Below are positions 6,675 through 12,590 of a DNA stretch of 31,116 bases, piece after piece. The notes below the pieces were generated by a model. The model was not told where the DNA came from, made no database searches, and saw only the letters and a program-made list of their open reading frames with translations. How positions within the stretch are numbered: position 1 is the first letter of the stretch; each line of letters opens with the position of its first letter. Origin of the DNA: Lysobacterales bacterium. Its GTDB lineage: Bacteria > Pseudomonadota > Gammaproteobacteria > Xanthomonadales > S139-57. The position numbers were made by a program, and so were the translations under genes. The stretch spans positions 1-31,116 of the forward strand of contig JALWTZ010000029.1 of assembly GCA_026993285.1 (NCBI GenBank), written 5' to 3'.

Positions 6675-7943
6675 TCAGGCTTCGCCCTTCATGACTTCAG
6701 AGAAGCTTTTCTTGTTCACTTGCGCTTCGGCCTGTTCCGCCACCCATTCGGTGATCTGGTCTTCCATGGCCTGCTGGCGTACCTGCGCCATCAGCTGCTC
6801 GTTACTGAGATAATAGCGTACCACTTCTTCCGGGCGCTCGTAGGTGGAAGCCACCATTTCGATCAGCTGGTTAACCCGCTCGGGTTCCACCGTCAGATTG
6901 GCCTGCTTGGCCAATGCCCGCAGGATCAGGGCGGCACGCACACGCTTTTCCGCTTCCTCGCGGCCATTTTCCACTGACTGGCCCTGCTGTTCGGCTGCCT
7001 GCTGCAGATGCTTGAGTTCTTCTTCCACCAGGCTTTCCGGCAGTTCAAAGTCGGCAAACTTCTCCAGCAAGGCATCCAGCACCGCCTGCTTCAGCCGGGC
7101 TTTCAGGGTAGCAGTCAGCTCACGCTCCAGGTTGGCACGCACTTCCTTGCGGAAGTCTTCCATTTCGCCACTTTCCACCGCAAAGCTCTGGATGAAGTCA
7201 GCATCCACTTCCGGCAGGCTGGCTTCGGCCACCCGCACCGGCTTCATGCTGACCTGCACAGTCTTGCCGGCCAGTTTCTCTTCACGCCAGTCCTCCGGGA
7301 AGGTGACTTCCACTTCGATGGCGTCTTCCACCTTGGCACCTTCCAGGGCCTTTTCCATGGCCTCCGGCACGCCGCCAGTGCCGAGAATGGCACCCATGCG
7401 CTCCGGTTCACCTTCCGGGTATTGGAAATCATCCGCAGTGGCCTGCATTTCAAAGACCACCAGATCCCCTTCCTGCGCCGGGCGTTCCACATCCTCCCAG
7501 CTCTTGCGCTGCTGGCGGAGGGTTTCGATCATGTCATCGATGTCGCTGTCACCGACTTCAGCCTCGATTTTTTCCACTTTCAGGCCGCTCAGATCCAGCT
7601 CGCCCAGATCCGGGAAGACATCGAACTCCATGACATAGGTAAAGCCCTGCTCGTCCTGGGTATCCACCAGCCTGGGCATGGCCACCGGTTCCAGGGATTC
7701 CTGTTCCAGTGCCTGGCCCATGCTCTCCTGCATCATTTCGGAAAGCACTTCACCACGCACCTGCTTGCCAAAACGCTGGCGCACCACGGAGGCCGGCACC
7801 TTGCCAGGTCGGAAACCCTTGATCCTTACCTGGCCACGCAGCTCATTGAGTTTTTCATCCACCTTGCCGGCAATTTTCGCCTCATCGAGCGTAACGGTCA
7901 TCTTGCGACCCAGAGTACCGGTGTTTTCTACAGTGACTTGCAT
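6675..7943 (-). CDS. tig: Trigger factor, ribosome-associated chaperone
   Basis: A 422-residue cytosolic chaperone that binds the ribosome exit tunnel. The start at 7943 has GGAGG five bases upstream. Domain 1 (about 1-115) carries the ribosome-docking signature GFRPGKVP at 43-50. Domain 2 (about 155-240) is FKBP-like but degenerate: where the family has IPGFEDGL this protein reads VPEAMEKAL (192-200), so a conserved substrate-pocket Phe is gone. The C-terminal helical chaperone arms complete the protein and end KKSFSEVMKGEA. It lies 49 bp after tRNA-Leu with no clear promoter between, and 14 bp before clpP. The gene assignment is secure; loss of prolyl isomerase activity is inference. Confidence 0.97.
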   Translation of the reverse strand: MQVTVENTGTLGRKMTVTLDEAKIAGKVDEKLNELRGQVRIKGFRPGKVPASVVRQRFGKQVRGEVLSEMMQESMGQALEQESLEPVAMPRLVDTQDEQGFTYVMEFDVFPDLGELDLSGLKVEKIEAEVGDSDIDDMIETLRQQRKSWEDVERPAQEGDLVVFEMQATADDFQYPEGEPERMGAILGTGGVPEAMEKALEGAKVEDAIEVEVTFPEDWREEKLAGKTVQVSMKPVRVAEASLPEVDADFIQSFAVESGEMEDFRKEVRANLERELTATLKARLKQAVLDALLEKFADFELPESLVEEELKHLQQAAEQQGQSVENGREEAEKRVRAALILRALAKQANLTVEPERVNQLIEMVASTYERPEEVVRYYLSNEQLMAQVRQQAMEDQITEWVAEQAEAQVNKKSFSEVMKGEA

Positions 7944-7959
7944 GTTGCCTCCAAAGCGT

Positions 7960-7975
7960 GGCAGCCGTCGCTGCC
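7960..7975 (-). other. Small hairpin between tRNA-Leu and tig
   Basis: GGCAGC and GCTGCC form a 6-bp stem around a four-base loop. No U-run follows in the minus-strand RNA (ACGCUUUGG), so it is unlikely to stop transcription from the tRNA group into tig. It sits just upstream of the tig ribosome-binding site. Confidence 0.35.
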
Positions 7976-7992
7976 TGTCATCTTGTGGTGTA

Positions 7993-8077
<85 letters not shown>

Positions 8078-8167
8078 CAGAAAGTTGGGCACAAACGCCT
8101 GCTGGAACGGCAACCCGGGGTCAATGCACGCTGAGCTTGACGGTCGGACGACCAACAGGCGAGAAAA

Positions 8168-8244
8168 TGGGGTGGACGATGGGTTTTGAACCCACGACCT
8201 CTGGAGCCACAATCCAGTGCTCTACCAACTGAGCTACGCCCACC
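8168..8244 (-). tRNA. tRNA-His (anticodon GUG)
   Basis: A 77-base minus-strand cloverleaf with the His-specific extra G(-1) opposite C73: acceptor G-GTGGGCG pairing with CGTCCAC-C, anticodon loop TTGTGGC with GTG, T-arm GGGTTCAAAACCC and an encoded CCA. Second-to-last of the Pro-Arg-His-Leu group; 90 bases of spacer precede tRNA-Leu. Confidence 0.97.
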
Positions 8245-8272
8245 ATTGTAAAAACCTTGTCATTCCAGGGAC

Positions 8273-8349
8273 TGGCGCGCCTGGCAGGACTCGAACCTGC
8301 AACCCTCGGCTTAGAAGGCCGATGCTCTATCCGGTTGAGCTACAGGCGC
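8273..8349 (-). tRNA. tRNA-Arg (anticodon UCU)
   Basis: A 77-base minus-strand cloverleaf: acceptor GCGCCTG, D-arm AGCTCAACCGGATAGAGC, anticodon loop CTTCTAA with TCT, T-arm GGTTCGAGTCC, discriminator G and an encoded CCA. It reads AGA/AGG arginine codons. Confidence 0.98.
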
Positions 8350-8380
8350 TGTACAAGCCTTGCCACGGCCGCTGCCGGGT

Positions 8381-8457
8381 TGGTCGGGGTAGAGGGATTC
8401 GAACCCCCGACATTCTGCTCCCAAAGCAGACGCGCTACCAGACTGCGCTATACCCCG
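8381..8457 (-). tRNA. tRNA-Pro (anticodon UGG)
   Basis: A 77-base minus-strand cloverleaf: acceptor CGGGGTA, D-arm GCGCAGTCTGGTAGCGC, anticodon loop TTTGGGA with TGG, T-arm GGGTTCGAATCCC, discriminator A and an encoded CCA. First gene of the four-tRNA group, about 30 bases downstream of a strong promoter. Confidence 0.98.
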
Positions 8458-8485
8458 AAACACTCGGTTGACCCTGAGCCAGCGA

Positions 8486-8514
8486 ATGGTACGGATTGCA
8501 CTGGTGCCAGTCAA
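8486..8514 (-). promoter_or_regulatory. Promoter of the Pro-Arg-His-Leu tRNA group
   Basis: On the minus strand TTGACT (5/6) and TACCAT (4/6) are separated by exactly 17 bp, followed by a G/C-rich start region (TCGCTGG). This is the strongest promoter-like pair upstream of the tRNAs. As no terminator is seen before tig, it may also drive tig and clpP. Confidence 0.7.
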
Positions 8515-8607
8515 TAGCCCGCGAGAACAAAAAGCCGCGATTGCGGGCAAATGAAGGAACGGGCTGCAAGCCCCGCCCTCTCGCCCTGCGCGGACAGCCC
8601 AAGGGCG

Positions 8608-8636
8608 TTAACAGCGCCATGGGTTTGCAGTATAGT
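8608..8636 (+). promoter_or_regulatory. Promoter predicting a leaderless mRNA
   Basis: TTAACA (5/6 to -35) and TATAGT (5/6 to -10) are separated by exactly 17 bp. The -10 box ends at 8636 and the ATG of the next gene is at 8643, the usual distance to a transcription start, so the message would begin at or beside its own start codon. No Shine-Dalgarno sequence is visible before that ATG. Confidence 0.6.
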
Positions 8637-8642
8637 TCAGCC

Positions 8643-9731
8643 ATGGACATACAGGCTCTCAAACACTTTACCGCCTTCGAGCAGCTGCCCGCCTCCGCGC
8701 TGGAAAGACTGGCGGATGAAGGGCAGGTTAAAACCTTTTCTGCCAGGGATGCACTGTTTCATCATGGAGACAACAGTCACGATGCACTCTATCTGCTGGC
8801 CGGTGAGGTACAGGCCCGCTATCCGGACGGAAGAAAGAAAAACCTGACTCCCGACGACCCCAACGCCCATTACCCCATTGGCAATCTCAACCCCAGGCCT
8901 TTTGATCTGGTTGCCGTCAGCCGCACGGTTGAGGTTTTCATGATTGACCGGGAAGCACAGGATCGCATTCTTTCCCTGGCCAGCCTCAGCGAACAGGATG
9001 CCCAGAGCAATAATGAGGCCATGGTGGTTCAGGAAACAGAAGTTGACCCCCAGTGGCTGTTTCGCATGCTGCAGGCTCCACCTTTCGCCAGCATGCCGGC
9101 CGACAAGCTTGATCAATTCATGGCCGCCATCGAACAAATCGAAGTGCAGGCCGGGGATATCATCATTCGCCAGGGCGAACCAGGGGATTACTATTACCTG
9201 ATTCAGAAGGGCTCCGCCCTGGTCGAACGCACGCAGGGAACGGTCAGTTTTCCCATTGCCACCCTGCAGGCCGACAGCGCCTTCGGCGAGGAAGCCCTGC
9301 TCAAGGAAAATGCCGTTCGCAATGCCAGCGTGCGCATGCTGGAAGATGGCTCGCTGGTTCGTCTGCACGCAGAAGCCTTCAAACAGTTGCTGGAACCGGC
9401 CTTCTTGCACGCCATCCCCGGTAGTGAATTGCCGACACTACTGAAAAACGGCGAATACCAGCTGGTGGATGTGCGCCTGCAACCTGAATTCGCCCGCCAT
9501 CACCTCAAGGGCAGCATCAACCTGCCCTTGTTTCAGTTACGGGCCCGCATGAGCGAACTGCCCCAGGGCAAGCCCCTGCTGTTGCTCTGTGACAGTGGTG
9601 TACAGTCACGTGTTGCAGCCTTCATCCTCAAGGAAAAGGGCTTCGACACTGCCGTGCTGGAAGGTGGCCTCAGCCAGCTGCAGCCCGACAAGAACCCGAA
9701 CGGCCAGACTGCGGAAACTCCAGAAGAATAG
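8643..9731 (+). CDS. Tandem cyclic-nucleotide-binding/rhodanese fusion protein
   Basis: A 362-residue soluble protein of unknown specific role. Residues 1-120 form a weak, possibly degenerate cNMP-binding-like domain. Residues 145-255 form a clearer one with IIRQGEPGDYYYLIQKG and the ligand-binding cassette FGEEALLKENAVRNASV, which keeps the Glu (216) and Arg (226) that contact cyclic nucleotide in CRP-type domains. Residues 260-345 are a rhodanese domain (LVDVRLQPEFARHHLKGSI) with candidate sulfur-carrying Cys316 in the loop CDSGVQS. No DNA-binding helix-turn-helix is visible. The start at 8643 is chosen because the promoter places transcription there; an earlier in-frame ATG (8619) lies inside the promoter. 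A same-architecture paralogue lies at 11529-12590. The gene converges on the next with a six-base gap. Confidence 0.85.
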   Translation: MDIQALKHFTAFEQLPASALERLADEGQVKTFSARDALFHHGDNSHDALYLLAGEVQARYPDGRKKNLTPDDPNAHYPIGNLNPRPFDLVAVSRTVEVFMIDREAQDRILSLASLSEQDAQSNNEAMVVQETEVDPQWLFRMLQAPPFASMPADKLDQFMAAIEQIEVQAGDIIIRQGEPGDYYYLIQKGSALVERTQGTVSFPIATLQADSAFGEEALLKENAVRNASVRMLEDGSLVRLHAEAFKQLLEPAFLHAIPGSELPTLLKNGEYQLVDVRLQPEFARHHLKGSINLPLFQLRARMSELPQGKPLLLLCDSGVQSRVAAFILKEKGFDTAVLEGGLSQLQPDKNPNGQTAETPEE

Positions 9732-9737
9732 CCTGCT

Positions 9738-10643
9738 TCACAAACCGGCTCTCCCGGTGGCCATGGCCTGCAGCAGGCGTTGTCGATAGCGAGCAGCCGG
9801 GTCTTCCGCAATATGCTGCTGTACGACCTGCTCATACTCTGGATGCAGCTGCAGCAGGCGCTGGCCATGGGCCTGTTGCAGGGCTGCGGCTGCCTCGGCA
9901 AAACTGACCCCACCGACATGTTCCACAAACACATCGCAGGCCAGGTGGTTTTGCCAGCCAACCTTGGCCGCCCGTCGGGAAAAATCATTTTCCTCACCAT
10001 AACCGCGGGGGAAATTCCGCTCATCAAACAGCCCCAGCTCTCGCAAGGCTCTCCGGCGAATCCACATGCAATAGCCCACTGCCGTGGGAATTTCCACGGA
10101 ACAACCCTTCAATTCCCTGGCGCACAAGGCATCCAGCGCCTGACGGGTCCAGCCCTCCGGCAAAGGATTGTTCTCGCAAAACCGGGGAAAACTGGCAATG
10201 GTGGCATTATTGGACAAGGGGGTCAGCGTGGCGATGGCCGGATTGGCACGTGCCTGTGCATTCAGCCGCTCCAACCAGCCGGGACTGACCAGGGCATCGG
10301 CATTCAGGAGCACGACATTGCGCATCCGGCTCAGGCGCATGCCGACATTGACACTGGCGGTAAAACCCCGGTTCTCCGTATGTTCCAGCAGACGGACAGG
10401 GTGTGGACATTGCTGACAGAAATCCCGCAGCATGCCCGCCATCTCCGCCTCCGGGCTGCAGTCGTTGATCAGGATCAGGCGAAAGCGACCCACCGGCTCG
10501 GATTGCATCAGCGCATCCAGTGCCTTCCGGGTCAAATCCACATCGCGGTATACCGGCAGGATCACATCCACGGGCAGGCGAAAAGCCAGCGCATCCAGCC
10601 AGCCTGCCCAAGGGCCCGGGCGCTTCACGGTCGGATCCGCCAT
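9738..10643 (-). CDS. Family-2 glycosyltransferase
   Basis: A 301-residue GT-A fold enzyme expected to move a sugar from a nucleotide-sugar donor. Motifs: DVILPVYRD at 26-34 (donor-binding start of GT2), ND at 60-61, ENRGF at 90-94, the metal-binding DxD equivalent in LNADALVSPGW (113-123), and GYGEENDFSRRA (214-225), the (G/E)D-type acceptor/base region typical of rhamnosyl- and related transferases. There is no membrane helix, so it is cytoplasmic or peripheral. No other glycan genes are nearby, so the acceptor is unknown. The start lacks a clear Shine-Dalgarno sequence. Confidence 0.85.
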   Translation of the reverse strand: MADPTVKRPGPWAGWLDALAFRLPVDVILPVYRDVDLTRKALDALMQSEPVGRFRLILINDCSPEAEMAGMLRDFCQQCPHPVRLLEHTENRGFTASVNVGMRLSRMRNVVLLNADALVSPGWLERLNAQARANPAIATLTPLSNNATIASFPRFCENNPLPEGWTRQALDALCARELKGCSVEIPTAVGYCMWIRRRALRELGLFDERNFPRGYGEENDFSRRAAKVGWQNHLACDVFVEHVGGVSFAEAAAALQQAHGQRLLQLHPEYEQVVQQHIAEDPAARYRQRLLQAMATGRAGL

Positions 10644-10697
10644 TGGATGGCCTGTTTCACCAATACAATCACTGGCCTGTTACACCAGATGGCGCTT

Positions 10698-10724
10698 TTG
10701 GCCAGTGGTTGCGGCTGGTATGCT
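10698..10724 (+). promoter_or_regulatory. Candidate extended -10 promoter for the 80-residue membrane protein
   Basis: TGGTATGCT at 10716-10724 has the TGn extension with a 4/6 -10 box; TTGGCC (4/6) lies 15 bp upstream, shorter than ideal. The predicted leader of about 45 bases carries AAGAGG before the ATG. Confidence 0.35.
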
Positions 10725-10775
10725 TCTTGCTCTATTGCAAGTACAGACATTCAAGTTCCCAAACAAGAGGTCAAC

Positions 10776-11018
10776 ATGGGTCAAGGTTCCACCGGAAACA
10801 TCATCGCTGCACTGGCTTCCTTTTTCATCCCCGGTCTTGGGCAATTATTGCAGGGCCGGTTGCTGATGGCCATTGCCCAATTCATAGCCTGGGGCATATC
10901 TCTGGCGCTGGTCTGGCTGCTGGTTGGATGGATTCTGGTGCCGCTGGTCTACCTGTGGACCATTCTGGACGCGGCACTCTACCGCCCGGAACCCTGTAAC
11001 CCGCACCCTCCGGCCTAG
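10776..11018 (+). CDS. Small two-helix membrane protein (TM2-like), function unknown
   Basis: An 80-residue protein starting at 10776 with AAGAGG five bases upstream. After a short polar start (MGQGSTGN) comes a hydrophobic segment with a helix-breaking FIPGLGQLLQGR turn, then a long apolar stretch (about residues 30-62) and a DAALYRPEP tail. The PGLGQ-(L)-x-G pattern followed by a terminal D-A resembles short bacterial TM2-like proteins, where the glycine-rich turn links two membrane helices. It is monocistronic, divergent from the glycosyltransferase and convergent with trxC. I do not know its function. Confidence 0.75.
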   Translation: MGQGSTGNIIAALASFFIPGLGQLLQGRLLMAIAQFIAWGISLALVWLLVGWILVPLVYLWTILDAALYRPEPCNPHPPA

Positions 11019-11058
11019 CTGTGTAAACCCACCAGCCCGGCAATTACACCGGGAATAT

Positions 11059-11505
11059 TCACACTGTTCCGGCCAGGTGCTGCCCTGCCCAGTTGAGCAA
11101 CTGGGGCAGCTGCATGGCACCGGGCTGCCGGGCCAGTTCCCGACCATTCCGGAACAGCGCAAGAGTGGGAATGGAACGAATGCCCATCTGTGCCGACAAT
11201 TGCGGCACCTGTTCCGTGTTGACCTTGAGCAGGCGCACCCGGGGCTCCAGCTGGGCGGCCGCCTGCTGGAAAACCGGTGCCATCATTTTGCAGGGGCCGC
11301 ACCAGGGCGCCCAGAAATCCACCAGTACCGGGATTCCGTTACGCTGGACATGCTTCTGAAAGGCGCTGACATCCACTTCCACCGGTTGACCGGTGAACAG
11401 GGGCTGGTGGCACTTGCCACATTTGGGGCCATCCTGCAAGCGTTGTGCGCTCAAGCGATTGACTGCCAGACAATGCGGGCAGACCACTTCCATGGATGAT
11501 TGCAT
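11059..11505 (-). CDS. trxC: Thioredoxin 2
   Basis: A 148-residue cytosolic disulfide reductase. The N-terminal zinc finger (Cys9, Cys12, Cys29, Cys32) is what separates TrxC from TrxA, and the active site WCGPC is at 68-72 in a normal thioredoxin fold, with the cis-proline in SIPTL at 111-115. In E. coli trxC is OxyR-induced and helps against oxidative stress. The start at 11505 has GGAGG five bases upstream. It lies 23 bp after the cNMP/rhodanese gene on the same strand, so they are probably co-transcribed; thioredoxin could reduce a persulfide formed on that rhodanese (inference). Confidence 0.95.
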   Translation of the reverse strand: MQSSMEVVCPHCLAVNRLSAQRLQDGPKCGKCHQPLFTGQPVEVDVSAFQKHVQRNGIPVLVDFWAPWCGPCKMMAPVFQQAAAQLEPRVRLLKVNTEQVPQLSAQMGIRSIPTLALFRNGRELARQPGAMQLPQLLNWAGQHLAGTV

Positions 11506-11528
11506 AAAAACCTCCGAATAAAATGACT

Positions 11529-12590
11529 TTATCCGGATGTGGTGGCGGCCGCGCGTTTTCTCAACAGGGCATTGATGCCACCACGCATGACGGCAACCTT
11601 GAAGCCCGCATCCTTCATGATAAAACTGGCGGCCGCACTGAGGTGGCCATCCTCACAACACACTACATAGCGTCGCTGGCGATTGAGTTTAGGCAGGGTT
11701 TCACGCAAGCGCTCGAAGGGCAGATTTTTTGCCCCGCGAATCTTGCGCATCCGGGTGGCTTCCGGTGAACGCACATCCAGAAGCCAGGCCCGGTCTCGTA
11801 GCAGCAGGGGTACCTGCCTTGGTTCGATCCAGGTCAGAGCCGGCTGCTTGAGCAAGGCATTGAACTGGTCTCTTGCAATGGAGCACAGCTCGCCATCACT
11901 CACCATGAGTACATCCGCATTTCTGGGGCTGGCACTGAGCAGGGCATCTTCACCAAACAGGTCTCCGGGCCCCAGCATGGCCAGCACGGTATCCCCCAGC
12001 TGTCGTTTTACCGCACAACGGCCCCGGCGTACGATATAGGCCCGGTCACCCTGCTCGCCCTGGCGAATGATGACATCTCCAGCCTTGCAATGATGCAGTT
12101 CGAGGTTTTCCAGCAGGGGGCGCAGATGCATCATGGGCACTTTTTCCAGTACCGGCGAGGCAAACAATCGTGCCAACCAGCGTGAGGAACCTTCGGCCAG
12201 CTCGGGTTTTTCCTGCATCAGGGCACTGGCGGCTTCGTTCCAGATGCGAATGCGCTGCAGATAGGCACGGGAAATGGCTCCCAGCATGGCGCTGCGGCTG
12301 GCTACACGCACGGTCCAGCGGCGGGGGTGGGTATCGACCACCGCATAACGCGCACTGTGGCCGGAAGCCTGTATGCTGCGTTGTACCTCGCCATTTTCAT
12401 CGAGCAATTCCACACTGCCGGCCAGCAGATAATAACTTTCACGCGCCGGATCACCGGCCTCGAACAACACCTCGCCTTGCTCATGGCGTTCGAAGCGCAT
12501 GGCTTCCGCTGCCATGGCCAGATTTTCACTGCGAAAACCATCCAGTGGATAAAACTGCCGCAGCTGGGCAAATGGTTCAGCCTTGATCAT
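11529..12590 (-). CDS. Second tandem cNMP-binding/rhodanese protein
   Basis: A 353-residue protein with the same order of domains as the one at 8643-9731: a weak cNMP-binding-like domain (about 10-110), a clearer one (about 145-250; VIIRQGEQGDRAYIVRRG, then FGEDALLSASPRNADV with Glu214 and Arg223) and a rhodanese domain (about 258-342) with candidate catalytic Cys312 in CEDGHLS. Its rhodanese loop aligns residue by residue with CDSGVQS of the paralogue, and both lack the Arg of the common CxxGxR loop. The start at 12590 overlaps the end of the GGDEF-EAL gene by 14 bp, with GGAGG 12 bases upstream inside that gene, suggesting coupled translation. The two proteins are clearly diverged, so the duplication is old. 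The ligand could be a cyclic nucleotide, but binding is unproven. Confidence 0.85.
   Translation of the reverse strand: MIKAEPFAQLRQFYPLDGFRSENLAMAAEAMRFERHEQGEVLFEAGDPARESYYLLAGSVELLDENGEVQRSIQASGHSARYAVVDTHPRRWTVRVASRSAMLGAISRAYLQRIRIWNEAASALMQEKPELAEGSSRWLARLFASPVLEKVPMMHLRPLLENLELHHCKAGDVIIRQGEQGDRAYIVRRGRCAVKRQLGDTVLAMLGPGDLFGEDALLSASPRNADVLMVSDGELCSIARDQFNALLKQPALTWIEPRQVPLLLRDRAWLLDVRSPEATRMRKIRGAKNLPFERLRETLPKLNRQRRYVVCCEDGHLSAAASFIMKDAGFKVAVMRGGINALLRKRAAATTSG

Noticed and set aside
8257..8550. Short open frames through the tRNA group on both strands.
   Set aside because: They translate tRNA genes; peptides of this kind are common annotation artefacts.
11036..11053. CCCGG-N8-CCGGG between the membrane protein gene and trxC as a bidirectional terminator.
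   Set aside because: The stem is only five pairs and neither strand has a proper U-run.
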